DNA of 64,000 nucleotides from Paenibacillus sp. FSL A5-0031. GTDB lineage: Bacteria > Bacillota > Bacilli > Paenibacillales > Paenibacillaceae. The stretch's first letter is position 1. Each line of letters begins with the position of its first letter. Of this stretch, positions 9,083 through 18,179 are shown piece after piece. The position numbers and the translations under genes are program-made. Under the pieces are notes generated by a model. The model searched no databases. It saw only the letters and a list, made by a program, of their open reading frames with translations, and had not been told where the DNA came from. The stretch is from assembly GCF_001956295.1 (NCBI RefSeq), contig NZ_MRTD01000003.1, positions 62,001 to 126,000 on the forward strand, written 5' to 3'.

Positions 9083-10117
9083 ATGTTGAATGTGAAGCAG
9101 CAATCCCGTTTCATTGTGGAACCTAAGCTCATAAACCCGAATGCAGACGATCAGGCGAAAAGGCTGATGACCTATTTATGCGACATTTATGGAACTCGCA
9201 TATTGACCGGTCAGCAAATCGGAGTAGTATCAACACCTGAGCTTGAAATACTGCATGAAGTGACTGGGAAATACCCAGCCGTTTATGGCTTTGATTTCAT
9301 GAATTATTCACCCTCGCGCACAGAGCGCGGGGCCACATGCTCCGATACGGACATTGCGATTGATTGGTGGCAAAGCGGCGGCATCGTAACTTTTTGCTGG
9401 CACTGGAATGCGCCTAAGGATTTAATTGATTTGCCCCCTGACCGAACGTGGGGCAGCGGCTTCTATACAAAAGCAACGACGTTTGATGTACAGAAGGCGA
9501 TGAATGATAAAGAGTCAGAGGATTATAAGCTGCTGATCAGAGATATTGATGCGATTTCCTCCGAGCTGAAACGGCTGCAGGATGCAGGGGTACCGGTATT
9601 ATGGAGACCGCTGCACGAGGCTTCGGGAGGCTGGTTCTGGTGGGGCAGCAAAGGAGCTGAGCCCTGCGTTCAATTGTGGAAGCTGATGTATGACCGAATG
9701 ACGAACGTGCATAAGTTGAACCATTTGATTTGGGTATGGAATGGACAGCATGCGGATTGGTATCCGGGCGATGAGTACGTCGATATTATTGGAGAAGATA
9801 TTTATCCTCCTGAGCAAAATTACGAGTCGCAGCTTGATCGTTTCGAGAAGGCACTCGCTTACACAAGCATGAACAAAATTATTGCTTTGTCTGAAAATGG
9901 ACCGATTCCTGATCCTGATCTTATGCTTCAGGATCGTGCACTATGGGCATGGAATTGCACGTGGTATGGCAATTTTGTCTATAATACTGTGGATGGGCAC
10001 CGTGTATATGCCGAGAAGTTTACAGATAGGGAACAGCTTATCAAATTTTATAATCACCCTTTCTCGTTAACGAAGGATGAGCTGCCTGATTTGAATAATT
10101 ATCAGCTGCGAGAATAG
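9083..10117 (+). CDS. GH26 beta-mannanase or mannobiohydrolase, no signal peptide
   Basis: A 344-residue glycoside hydrolase family 26 enzyme that cleaves beta-1,4-mannosidic bonds. The acid/base is Glu179 in WRPLHEASGGWFWWG and the nucleophile Glu271 in ALSENGPIPDP; the GH26 signature VTFCWHWNAP is near residue 110. There is no signal peptide or membrane helix, so it should act in the cytosol on imported manno-oligosaccharides, unlike its paralog at 11270. AAGGAGAGAAAC precedes the ATG. It lies just behind the permeases and ahead of the esterase and second mannanase. It is confidently GH26; whether it acts endo or exo cannot be read from sequence. Confidence 0.92.
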   Translation: MLNVKQQSRFIVEPKLINPNADDQAKRLMTYLCDIYGTRILTGQQIGVVSTPELEILHEVTGKYPAVYGFDFMNYSPSRTERGATCSDTDIAIDWWQSGGIVTFCWHWNAPKDLIDLPPDRTWGSGFYTKATTFDVQKAMNDKESEDYKLLIRDIDAISSELKRLQDAGVPVLWRPLHEASGGWFWWGSKGAEPCVQLWKLMYDRMTNVHKLNHLIWVWNGQHADWYPGDEYVDIIGEDIYPPEQNYESQLDRFEKALAYTSMNKIIALSENGPIPDPDLMLQDRALWAWNCTWYGNFVYNTVDGHRVYAEKFTDREQLIKFYNHPFSLTKDELPDLNNYQLRE

Positions 10118-10172
10118 CGGGTGGATGCCATTTATCGCAAGGACTAATACTTGTGCAAGGAGCACGCCATTT

Positions 10173-11273
10173 ATGACTTTGTCGATTTGGAATCACCGAA
10201 GCAATCTGCATCGAACGCGGCGCGGAATCCAAGAGGGACGCTTGACGGTGGGTTTTATTGGAGGCTCGATTACCGATGCAAGGCCGCGCCATAACTGGCC
10301 GGAGCCAGTCATTGCCTGGTTCACGGAGCAATACCCGGAACTGCGTATCGCGGTTGAAAATGCAGCGATCGGAGCAACGGGCAGCGATTTAGCCGCTTTC
10401 CGCGCCAAACGCGATTTAATCGATACGAATTGCGATTTGGTTTTTATTGAATATGCAGTTAATGATGAAGGCGAGCCAACCTTGAAGCGCAATCGTTCGC
10501 GCGAAGGATTAATAAGGCAATTGCTCGCTGATGGCCAGCGCGATATCGTCATCGTATACACGTATTCGCAAAATATGTACAGCGCCATTGCACATGGCTT
10601 GGTACCGGACACGATTAATGAATTTGAGCGGATAGCAGAGCATTATGAGCTAAGCTCGGTATGGATGGGTTTGTACGCTTTTGAGGAAGTCAAGAAAGGC
10701 AAGCTGCGATTTGAAGAATGGCTGCCAGATGGTCTTCATCCGACAAGCAGAGGAAGCTTGAGCTATGGGCAAAGTGTAATTGCATATCTCCAGAAGGAAT
10801 TATCGTATGCGGATCACGCGGTGGAGGCTGATCAGGTTTCATACTTGATACCAAAGCCGCTGGATACACAATGCTGGGATGATGTATTCGACTTAGCTTT
10901 TCATCACATTCATACGAGAGGTTCTTGGGCCATAAGGAGATGGCCTCATCTAGAGTGGATCGATCAAGTGCTCGAGACATCGGCCATTGGAGCAGAGTTG
11001 TCCTTCTCCTTCGAGGGAAGAGGACTCGTTCTTGGCTTTGACTTCGGGAGAAGCTCAGCTGAGTTTCGATACCGAATAGATGATGGGGAGTGGCAAGTGA
11101 TGGAGCGGGAGAGGCCATCATGGGTCCAGGATGATGGGTGGTATCGCTTAAGCTGTTTCGGAGATGATTGGGTGAGCGGCCGTCACCGCTTCGAGCTTGA
11201 AGTCATTCATGGCAATCGACCAGAATGCACAGGCACTAATTTCCGTCTAGCGAAAGTGGGGATTATCAGGTGA
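10173..11273 (+). CDS. SGNH/GDSL-family esterase, probable oligosaccharide deacetylase
   Basis: A 366-residue protein. Residues 22-220 form an SGNH hydrolase: block I GFIGGSITD with nucleophile Ser32, an oxyanion Gly in GATGSD, Asn in YAVNDEG, and the terminal DGLHP with Asp186 and His189. The last 140 residues are a beta-sandwich of unknown role (SFSFEGRGLVLGFDFG). I chose ATG 10173 because AAGGAG lies ten bases upstream; an in-frame ATG at 10125 has no good ribosome site. There is no signal peptide. Placed between two GH26 genes it most likely removes acetyl groups from mannan-derived oligosaccharides in the cytosol; the substrate is inferred from context. Confidence 0.85.
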   Translation: MTLSIWNHRSNLHRTRRGIQEGRLTVGFIGGSITDARPRHNWPEPVIAWFTEQYPELRIAVENAAIGATGSDLAAFRAKRDLIDTNCDLVFIEYAVNDEGEPTLKRNRSREGLIRQLLADGQRDIVIVYTYSQNMYSAIAHGLVPDTINEFERIAEHYELSSVWMGLYAFEEVKKGKLRFEEWLPDGLHPTSRGSLSYGQSVIAYLQKELSYADHAVEADQVSYLIPKPLDTQCWDDVFDLAFHHIHTRGSWAIRRWPHLEWIDQVLETSAIGAELSFSFEGRGLVLGFDFGRSSAEFRYRIDDGEWQVMERERPSWVQDDGWYRLSCFGDDWVSGRHRFELEVIHGNRPECTGTNFRLAKVGIIR

Positions 11274-12748
11274 CCGCCCTTAGGAGCAGGCGAGTTGTCA
11301 TTAGTGCGCTTGCTGTCAGCTTAGCGCTTCTAGGCGCCGCTTTAGTCGTTATATTGGCTGTTCTGCCAAGCTCAAACAAGGAAGAACCATTTTTGAAATT
11401 CGAAGCGGAGTCCGGGCTGCTTCAAGGTACTATGGTTTCCAAAGAAGCGGAGGGCTTCTCTGGCTCAGGCTTCGTTACTGATTTTACGGATGAGCAGGAC
11501 CAGTTATCGTTTGAGGTTGTTGCTCCAAAGGCAGTATTATACAATGTATGGGTCAGCTACCGGGCGCCAAATGGCAATAAAGTAGCTGGCATTTCATTGA
11601 ATAATCAGCCCCATGGCGAATTGGTTTTACAGCCAAATGATCAATTTACGGAGCTCAAGGCAGGGAAGCTGCTTTTACAAGAGGGAACGAATACGATTAG
11701 CCTGACTCGCGGCTGGGGTTATTACGATATCGACTATATTAAGCTGCAAAAGACGAAGCCTGAAACAAAACATCAGGTCTCTGGTGAATTAGTGAATGGG
11801 AATGCTTCTGCAGAAGCCAAAAAGCTAATGAATTATTTGGTGAAAAACTATGGCAAGTCGATGTTGTCGGGTCAAACCGGACTGGATAATGTTTCTTGGA
11901 TTGAGAAGATTACCGGTAAAGAACCAGCGATGGTCGGGTTTGATTTAATCGATTATTCCAAAACAAGAGCAGCGCACGGAGCCATCTCGTATGAAGTGGA
12001 AAAAGCAATTGGCTGGCATAAGCAGGGCGGCATTACAACCTTCTTATGGCATTGGAACGCTCCAACCGGCTTAATTGACGAGCCGGGAAAAGAATGGTGG
12101 CGGGGGTTTTATGCTGATTCGGTAACCTTTGATTTGGAGAAAGCTTTGAGTGACACCGGATCGGAGGAGTACAAGCTGCTGCTAGCTGATATCGATACGA
12201 TTGCCGTACAGCTTCAAAGGTTAAAGGATGCCCATGTGCCCGTGTTATTTAGACCGCTTCATGAAGCTGAAGGCGGGTGGTTCTGGTGGGGAGCAAAGGG
12301 TCCTGAGCCGGCAAAGCAGCTTTACCGAATCGTATACGATCGACTGGTCAATAAGCATGAATTAAACAATCTCATATGGATCTGGAATTCGGTCCAGCCC
12401 GAATGGTATCCAGGAGATGACGTAGTGGATATCGTTAGTGTAGATAGTTATCCAACCCCTGGAGATCATTCTCCAGCCATTAATTATTTTGATAATCTCG
12501 TCGCTCTAGTAAGTAATAAAAAACTTGTTGCAATGACCGAAAATGGTTCCATTCCTGACCCGGACTTAATGAAAGCGTATGGTGCGAATTGGAGCTGGTT
12601 TGTCACCTGGGAAGGCGATTATTTAAACGATGGAAAACATAACAGCCAAGATATTTTGAAAAAAATCTACAATCATTCAAATGTGACGACACTGGATGAA
12701 CTTCCAGACTTGTTTGGTATGAAAAAAGCTGTAGATAAAGAAGAATGA
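11270..12748 (+). CDS. membrane-anchored GH26 beta-mannanase with CBM35-like domain
   Basis: A 492-residue enzyme. Residues 8-34 are a signal anchor without an obvious cleavage site or lipobox. Residues 41-165 form a CBM35/CBM6-like beta-sandwich (FEAESG at the start, YYDIDYIKL at the end). Residues 175-485 are GH26 with acid/base Glu332 in FRPLHEAEGGWFWWG and nucleophile Glu424 in AMTENGSIPDP. The GTG start overlaps the esterase stop (GTGA), indicating coupled translation. It should cut mannan at the outer face of the membrane, supplying fragments to the importers. It is a clear paralog of the cytosolic GH26 at 9083 with an added targeting and binding segment. Confidence 0.9.
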   Translation: MTALRSRRVVISALAVSLALLGAALVVILAVLPSSNKEEPFLKFEAESGLLQGTMVSKEAEGFSGSGFVTDFTDEQDQLSFEVVAPKAVLYNVWVSYRAPNGNKVAGISLNNQPHGELVLQPNDQFTELKAGKLLLQEGTNTISLTRGWGYYDIDYIKLQKTKPETKHQVSGELVNGNASAEAKKLMNYLVKNYGKSMLSGQTGLDNVSWIEKITGKEPAMVGFDLIDYSKTRAAHGAISYEVEKAIGWHKQGGITTFLWHWNAPTGLIDEPGKEWWRGFYADSVTFDLEKALSDTGSEEYKLLLADIDTIAVQLQRLKDAHVPVLFRPLHEAEGGWFWWGAKGPEPAKQLYRIVYDRLVNKHELNNLIWIWNSVQPEWYPGDDVVDIVSVDSYPTPGDHSPAINYFDNLVALVSNKKLVAMTENGSIPDPDLMKAYGANWSWFVTWEGDYLNDGKHNSQDILKKIYNHSNVTTLDELPDLFGMKKAVDKEE

Positions 12749-12785
12749 CAAGCGATAGGAAGACACATATTCTTAGGAGGACAAA

Positions 12786-15335
12786 ATGAGAGAAACACAA
12801 CTAGTGCTAAGTAATTGGAAATTCAAAGCTTGTCAGGAGCAAGAATGGATGGAAGCCATCGTGCCTGGCTGCGTTCATACGGATTTGCTGCGCAATGGCA
12901 TCATCAAAGATCCTTTCTATAAAACAAATGAGCATGATTTGCAATGGATTGACAAAATAGATTGGGAATACGAGACTCATTTCGACGTAAATGATCAATT
13001 GTTTAATGCCTCAACTATTGAACTCGTATTCGATGGATTAGATACGTATGCAGACGTTTATGTAAATGGCCATCATGTATTGTCAGCAGACAATATGTTC
13101 AGAACATGGAAAGCAAATGTAACGTCTATGGTGAATGCCAAAGATAATGTATTGTTGATTAAATTCCGCTCCCCTGTGCAAGAGGATTTGCCGAAGATCG
13201 AGAAGCTTGGCTATAATCTACCAGCTAGTAATGATCAATCAGAGCTTGGCGGACTGGGTGCTCAGAAGATTAGTATTTTTGCAAGAAAAGCGCCTTATCA
13301 TTATGGCTGGGACTGGGGTCCGCGATTCGTTACTAGCGGTATTTGGCGTGAAGCTAGACTAGAAGGCTGGTCGGGCAGCAAAATTACCGATGTATATGTG
13401 AAGCAGGATCAGGTAAATGCTTCGAAAGCTAGCTTAACGGTAGATGTGGAAATTGAGTCGGAGCATGAATGGAACGGCTTGGTGAAGTTAAGTGCTGGGG
13501 GACAAACTTGGGAGCAGGCTGCGCACTTAAAGCAAGGGATTAATGTGATTCAACTGCCTGTTGAAATCGAGAATCCGAAGCTTTGGTGGAGCAGAGGACT
13601 TGGTGATGCCCATTTATATACATTTACAGCAGAGCTTTGCAAGGATAAAGAGTTGATAGCTGCAAAATCCGTTCGTACTGGTCTTCGCTCCATTCGATTG
13701 GTGCGAGACAAGGATGAGGTTGGAGCCTCGTTTTATTTTGAGCTTAATGGCGTTCCTGTGTTTGCGAAAGGTGCAAACCATATTCCTAATGACAGCTTCA
13801 TTACTGAAGTTACGGATGAGCGATATAGACATGAAATTGTTTCAGCTGCGGAATCGAATATGAATATGCTTCGTGTATGGGGCGGCGGTATATATGAGCA
13901 ATCGGTGTTCTATGAGCTTTGTGATGAGTACGGCATCTTGGTGTGGCAGGACTTTATGTTCGCATGCAGCATGTATCCTGGCGATGAGGCCTTTCTAGAA
14001 AATGTTCGCTTGGAAGCAGAAGAGAATGTGAAGCGGCTGCGCAATCATCCTTCCATCGTGCTGTGGTGCGGCAATAACGAGATTGATTCGGCTTGGGCGC
14101 AATTTGATGAGAAGGGCGGCTGGGGCTGGAAAAAAGAATATACATCGGAGCAGCGTGCCGTCATTTGGGCGGACTACGAGGCAGTTTTCCATGACATTTT
14201 ACCTGATGCGGTTGAAGCCTTTGCGCCAGGAACACAATATTGGCCATCCTCACCGCTTATATCGCTGTCGGGGGATATTAACCAGCATGCGCATCCGCTA
14301 TCTGCAGAGGGAGATGTTCATTACTGGGGAGTATGGCACGCAGTTGAGCCATTCGAGAACTACAACCTGAAAATCGGCCGTTTTATGAGTGAATACGGCT
14401 TCCAGTCATTCCCTGAGTATGATACGGTGATGAAATTTGCAACGGAGCAGGATTTGGCTCTGGATTCTAAGGTAATGCGCGCGCATCAGAAAAATGGCGA
14501 CGGCAACCGTCTCATTAAAGAATACATGGATATCTATATGAGCGAGCCTAAGGACTTCCCTGCTTTTCTTTATATGAGTCAGGTGCTGCAAGCAGAAGCG
14601 ATGAAGATGGCGATTGAGGCGCATCGTCGCAGCATGCCATATTGCATGGGCACGTTATACTGGCAAATGAATGATTGCTGGCCAGTAGCTTCTTGGGCAG
14701 GCATGGATTATTACGGGAAATGGAAAGCTATGCAGTATTATGCGAAAAGAAGCTTCGCCGACACAATGCTGTCCTTTGACAAGACAGATGACGGCGTCAT
14801 CAATATTCATGCGGTGACGGATTTGCTGGAATCGTTGAAAGGCGAGCTTAGATTATCGCTATACGACTTTACAGGCGTGTTAATTAAGCAGGAAACCACT
14901 CAAGTGTCCACAGCAGGAAACAGTGCAGCAATTGTAAGCTCAATAAACGAGCTTGAATGGCTGACAGGCTGCGAAGCAAACCGTGTTGTATTGTATGCAG
15001 AGCTGACCCAAGGCGGTAAGCTGATAGACAGCAAGGAACATTATTTCGTGAAAGCGAAAGAACAGAAGCTAACTTCAGCGGTTATTCGAATTTCAGAGGT
15101 TGAAGGCAGCAACGGTACGTCGTTCGCGCTGGAGACGGATGTGCTTGCTAAGCAGGTATGGATTACCGCAGAGCACGAGGGCATGTTCACGGACAACTTC
15201 TTTGATTTGATACCGGGTGTAGCTAAAATCGTAGAGTTCCGCTTGCGCGAAAGTGGAGAAGCTGCCAGTAAGCCAGCTGCAGCGGGCAAGGTGCAAGCTC
15301 GTTCAATGATCGATTTTTTGGCTGAAGGCAAATAA
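12786..15335 (+). CDS. beta-mannosidase, GH2
   Basis: An 849-residue cytosolic GH2 enzyme that releases mannose from the non-reducing end of manno-oligosaccharides. It has the sugar-binding jelly roll (about 1-180), immunoglobulin-like domain (190-295) and TIM barrel (300-660) of the family. The acid/base is Glu432 in WCGNNEIDSAW and the nucleophile Glu536 in MSEYGFQSFPEY; DWGPRFVTSGIWR is the mannosidase-type signature near residue 177. AGGAGGACAAA precedes the ATG. It is the last gene of the mannan operon, closed by a strong terminator, and completes the path from polymer to free mannose. Confidence 0.92.
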   Translation: MRETQLVLSNWKFKACQEQEWMEAIVPGCVHTDLLRNGIIKDPFYKTNEHDLQWIDKIDWEYETHFDVNDQLFNASTIELVFDGLDTYADVYVNGHHVLSADNMFRTWKANVTSMVNAKDNVLLIKFRSPVQEDLPKIEKLGYNLPASNDQSELGGLGAQKISIFARKAPYHYGWDWGPRFVTSGIWREARLEGWSGSKITDVYVKQDQVNASKASLTVDVEIESEHEWNGLVKLSAGGQTWEQAAHLKQGINVIQLPVEIENPKLWWSRGLGDAHLYTFTAELCKDKELIAAKSVRTGLRSIRLVRDKDEVGASFYFELNGVPVFAKGANHIPNDSFITEVTDERYRHEIVSAAESNMNMLRVWGGGIYEQSVFYELCDEYGILVWQDFMFACSMYPGDEAFLENVRLEAEENVKRLRNHPSIVLWCGNNEIDSAWAQFDEKGGWGWKKEYTSEQRAVIWADYEAVFHDILPDAVEAFAPGTQYWPSSPLISLSGDINQHAHPLSAEGDVHYWGVWHAVEPFENYNLKIGRFMSEYGFQSFPEYDTVMKFATEQDLALDSKVMRAHQKNGDGNRLIKEYMDIYMSEPKDFPAFLYMSQVLQAEAMKMAIEAHRRSMPYCMGTLYWQMNDCWPVASWAGMDYYGKWKAMQYYAKRSFADTMLSFDKTDDGVINIHAVTDLLESLKGELRLSLYDFTGVLIKQETTQVSTAGNSAAIVSSINELEWLTGCEANRVVLYAELTQGGKLIDSKEHYFVKAKEQKLTSAVIRISEVEGSNGTSFALETDVLAKQVWITAEHEGMFTDNFFDLIPGVAKIVEFRLRESGEAASKPAAAGKVQARSMIDFLAEGK

Positions 15336-15356
15336 AATGAAGTGAAAAAAGTAGAT

Positions 15357-15392
15357 AAAAAGGAGGCGCCTATGTGGGGTGCCTCCTTTTCT
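15357..15392 (+). terminator. intrinsic terminator of the mannan operon
   Basis: An inverted repeat pairs AAAAAGGAGGC (15357-15367) with GCCTCCTTTT (15381-15390), with a 13-base loop and a run of T at the end. It lies 22 bases after the beta-mannosidase stop. Confidence 0.85.
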
Positions 15393-15449
15393 TAATGTTC
15401 AATACGATACTGCTGAAGCGGGAATTTAGTCATTATTTCGACAATCTTA

Positions 15450-15492
15450 TCTCGCATTAACTCTTTACTGCGAGAAAGGATTAATGTATTAT
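15450..15492 (+). promoter_or_regulatory. candidate hisC promoter with inverted repeat at the -35 box
   Basis: TTTACT (15464-15469) and TATTAT (15487-15492) are 17 bases apart, a fair sigma-A pair. A 7-base inverted repeat, TCTCGCA (15450-15456) and TGCGAGA (15469-15475), overlaps the -35 region and might be an operator. This is sequence reading only. Confidence 0.45.
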
Positions 15493-15533
15493 CGTAATAA
15501 AGGTTTCGACTTTATTTAGTAAGGGTGAAATGT

Positions 15534-16643
15534 ATGAACGAGAAAATTGAAGTTAAACCACGAAAGGCTTTGGAAGTGATGAAGCCCTACTCGCCAGGCA
15601 AACCGATTTGGGAGGTTCAGAGCGAATATGGCCTGCAGCATGTAATTAAGCTGGCCTCTAATGAAAATCCATTAGGACCTTCTCCAAAAGCGATAGAAGC
15701 CATTCAAATCGCCTTGATCGATCTTCATCGTTATCCTGACAACCAGTCTCAATTATTGAAGAAAACCATTGCCGATCATTACGACCTGCATGCAGATCAA
15801 GTCATTGTTACTAACGGCGGAGATGAGCTCATCACGCTTGTAGCAGAAGCTTTTTTGGATGCGGGTGATGAAATTATTGTGCCGGGACCTACATTTAGTG
15901 AATATGAGTTTGGTGCTCAGCTGATGGGAGCTAAAACAATCGTTGTCCCGCTCAATGATGCTTTTCAATATGATGCAGAAGCTATTGTTGCTGCAGTGAC
16001 TGATCGTACCAAAATTATATATCTATGTTCTCCAAATAATCCAACAGGTACTTATGTAGCTCAAAAAGATTTGAATTATATACTCGATTCAATCCCAAAA
16101 CGTATCATGGTTATGCTCGATACAGCTTACAGCCACTACGTTTCGGAGGAGCTGTATTCGGATGGAATGGAATTTGTAAGAGCAGGCTACCCGCTCATCG
16201 TGCTAAAAACCTTTTCGAAAATTTACGGTCTTGCAGGAATTCGAGTAGGCTATGGGGCTGCCCCTCAGCAAATTATTCAGAGCATTCTTCAAGTGAAGGA
16301 GCCGTTTAATGTTAATGCACTTGCCCAGACAGCGGCAGCAGCAGCGATCGGTGATAAAGCGCATGTTTTAAGTTCGCAAGCACTGGTTGTTAAGGAACGT
16401 GAGCGCATGTACGCTTCATTTGACCAGCTTGGAATCAAATATACTCGCAGTATGACCAACTTTGTACTTGCTGAGATTGGGCCGGAATCGGAGTCCATCT
16501 ACATGCGTTTAATGGCTAAAGGGATTATCGTTCGCCACGGAAAAACGTGGGGTTTGCCGCTCCATGTGCGTATCTCAATAGGTATGCCGGAAGAAAATGA
16601 TCAGTTTATTGCCGCATTAAGCGAAATACTTGGTTCGGTTTAG
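15534..16643 (+). CDS. hisC: histidinol-phosphate aminotransferase
   Basis: A 369-residue fold-type I PLP enzyme that makes histidinol phosphate from imidazole-acetol phosphate in histidine synthesis; family members can also transaminate aromatic amino acids. Signatures are ASNENPLGPSP near the start, YLCSPNNPTGTY for cofactor binding, and the PLP lysine K229 in KTFSKIYGLAGIRVGYG. ATG 15534 fits AAGGGTG upstream; an in-frame GTG at 15525 falls inside that site. It stands alone, away from other his genes, with its own promoter and terminator, as is common for an extra copy. Confidence 0.88.
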   Translation: MNEKIEVKPRKALEVMKPYSPGKPIWEVQSEYGLQHVIKLASNENPLGPSPKAIEAIQIALIDLHRYPDNQSQLLKKTIADHYDLHADQVIVTNGGDELITLVAEAFLDAGDEIIVPGPTFSEYEFGAQLMGAKTIVVPLNDAFQYDAEAIVAAVTDRTKIIYLCSPNNPTGTYVAQKDLNYILDSIPKRIMVMLDTAYSHYVSEELYSDGMEFVRAGYPLIVLKTFSKIYGLAGIRVGYGAAPQQIIQSILQVKEPFNVNALAQTAAAAAIGDKAHVLSSQALVVKERERMYASFDQLGIKYTRSMTNFVLAEIGPESESIYMRLMAKGIIVRHGKTWGLPLHVRISIGMPEENDQFIAALSEILGSV

Positions 16644-16677
16644 TCTTTAGTAAATAATTATGCCGCGATGTTAGTAA

Positions 16678-16718
16678 GAGCAGCCAACGAGTGGAAATTC
16701 GTCGGCTGCTCTTTTTTT
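16678..16718 (+). terminator. terminator of hisC
   Basis: GAGCAGCC with ACGA (16679-16691) pairs with TCGT and GGCTGCTC (16700-16712), followed by seven T. It lies between convergent hisC and the SCP lipoprotein gene. Confidence 0.85.
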
Positions 16719-16729
16719 GATCGATGCGA

Positions 16730-17509
16730 TTAACCAGTAAATTCTTGAACCCATGCCCCTTGGTAATACCCAACTCCAATTTTAGTGAAACTGGATTTCA
16801 AAATATTTGCGCGGTGTCCAGGGCTGTTCATCCAATCCTTCATTACTTGATCAGGAGTAGGCTGACCTTTAGCAATATTTTCACCAGCAGAACTGTACGT
16901 AATATTGAATTGTTTCATCATGTCGAAGGGAGAACCATAAGTTGGTGAATTATGATCAAAGTAATTGTTGTTAATCATGTCCTGTGCTTTGACCAAAGCC
17001 ATTTTGGATAAAGATCCATCCATGCTGAGTGCAGGCAACCCTGATTTTGATCGTTCAGAATTGACCAGTTGGAGCACCTGCTGTTCATATTGTCCAGAGG
17101 AAGAAGGAGCTTTCTCCACTGGATTTTGAGTCGATGGTTTTTGAGTCGTTGGATTCTGAGTGGTCGGGTTTTGAGTTGTTGGATTCTGTGTTGTTGGTTG
17201 TTGAGCTGGGTATTGGCCAGGGTATTGAGACGGAAATGGATAAGGGTATTTATTAACGAGTCCATTTGCTCCATCGCCCAACAGCCAATCTGGAATGTTG
17301 TTGTACTGCGAGCCCTTCATTGAAACAGTAGGATTCTTCATCATCGGTGTAGAGATTGAAGAGGCCTGGGTTGTGTGTGGCGTTGACGTAATAATAGGTG
17401 TTTTGGTTGATGTGTAACCAAGAGCAGAGTGCTTATTGGTTGACATCCTTGGATTTGACGAACAGCCTACAGCTAAAATAAGTAAAGCTAAAATGAAAAA
17501 TTTCCGCAT
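16730..17509 (-). CDS. SCP/CAP-domain (YkwD-type) lipoprotein
   Basis: A 259-residue lipoprotein: the signal peptide ends in the lipobox LAVGC, so the mature protein would be lipidated at Cys16. A low-complexity Ser/Thr/Pro stretch follows, then a TTQNP pentapeptide repeat and, from about residue 137, a CAP domain with the marks LVNSERSKSGLPALSMD, FDHNSPTYGSPFDMM, AGENIAKG and NSPGHRANIL. GAGGAG lies seven bases before ATG 17509; the longer frame starting at TTG 17524 overlaps that site and was rejected. YkwD-like CAP proteins are spore- or wall-associated; their activity is unsettled. It is monocistronic and convergent with hisC. Confidence 0.85.
   Translation of the reverse strand: MRKFFILALLILAVGCSSNPRMSTNKHSALGYTSTKTPIITSTPHTTQASSISTPMMKNPTVSMKGSQYNNIPDWLLGDGANGLVNKYPYPFPSQYPGQYPAQQPTTQNPTTQNPTTQNPTTQKPSTQNPVEKAPSSSGQYEQQVLQLVNSERSKSGLPALSMDGSLSKMALVKAQDMINNNYFDHNSPTYGSPFDMMKQFNITYSSAGENIAKGQPTPDQVMKDWMNSPGHRANILKSSFTKIGVGYYQGAWVQEFTG
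17121..17205 (-). repeat. 15-base tandem repeat coding TTQNP
   Basis: On the minus strand five imperfect units of 15 bases encode TTQNP-like pentapeptides (TTQNP three times, then TTQKP and STQNP). They form a flexible spacer between lipid anchor and CAP domain and could vary in number between strains. Confidence 0.7.
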
Positions 17510-17622
17510 GTACATACTCCTCAACGTTAGAATAGTGTGCTTGCTACCCGATATATAATTTCCTGACTAAGCTGTTGTTATCCCGGAGAAAAAAGGGATT
17601 TGATCTTTTTTAAAATGAAGAC

Positions 17623-17788
17623 TTGCTTATTACAAATGCCTATGGTATATTATCAATACAAACAACAAATTTAACCTTGAATTCACCCATTGAAAAGGTT
17701 GTCATTTGTATGATGATATCTTTTTCAATGTGTGATTTTTAGTTTTTCTGGAAAAAACATGTTAATATACTTTTGGAGGTAATCAATT
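17623..17788 (+). promoter_or_regulatory. cold-shock gene promoter and long 5' leader
   Basis: TTGCTT (17623-17628) and TATATT (17646-17651) are 17 bases apart. The start site would fall near 17658, leaving an untranslated leader of about 130 bases before the ATG. Long leaders that refold with temperature are known for cspA-type genes; that this one does so is inference. Confidence 0.6.
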
Positions 17789-17989
17789 ATGGAACAAGGT
17801 ACAGTAAAATGGTTTAACGCAGAGAAAGGCTTCGGTTTTATCGAAGTTGAAGGCGGCAATGACGTATTCGTACATTTCTCCGCAATCCAAGGCGACGGTT
17901 TCAAATCACTTGACGAAGGTCAACGCGTTGAGTTCAACGTAACTCAAGGCAACCGTGGACCACAAGCAGAAAACGTTGTAAAACTATAG
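17789..17989 (+). CDS. cold-shock protein, CspA family
   Basis: A 66-residue single cold-shock domain, an OB-fold RNA chaperone that melts structured mRNA. The RNP1 motif KGFGFIEV and the RNP2 motif VFVHFSAI are intact. TGGAGGTAATCAATT precedes the ATG. It is monocistronic with a long leader upstream and a strong terminator. It could equally be called CspB, C or D; paralogs cannot be told apart here. Confidence 0.95.
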   Translation: MEQGTVKWFNAEKGFGFIEVEGGNDVFVHFSAIQGDGFKSLDEGQRVEFNVTQGNRGPQAENVVKL

Positions 17990-18000
17990 TATCAAATCAA

Positions 18001-18032
18001 AACCCCTTAACTTCGGTTAAGGGGTTTTTTTT
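18001..18032 (+). terminator. terminator of the cold-shock gene
   Basis: A perfect hairpin, AACCCCTTAAC then a TTCG loop then GTTAAGGGGTT, is followed by eight T. Confidence 0.95.
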
Positions 18033-18179
18033 ATACATTAATCAAGTTATAAATTTTCGGAGTGGGAGCAGGACTTCCACTCTGTTTTTGTTTTTGGTAA
18101 GGTAGAGGTATGTTGACGAACATCTCGAAACGAATTTTGTTAATATAGTTAATGCACCAAACGGGTGGGAGGACAGGAC

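Noticed and set aside
17121..17205. Short repeats as a CRISPR array
   Set aside because: They are 15-base coding repeats within the lipoprotein gene, without spacers.
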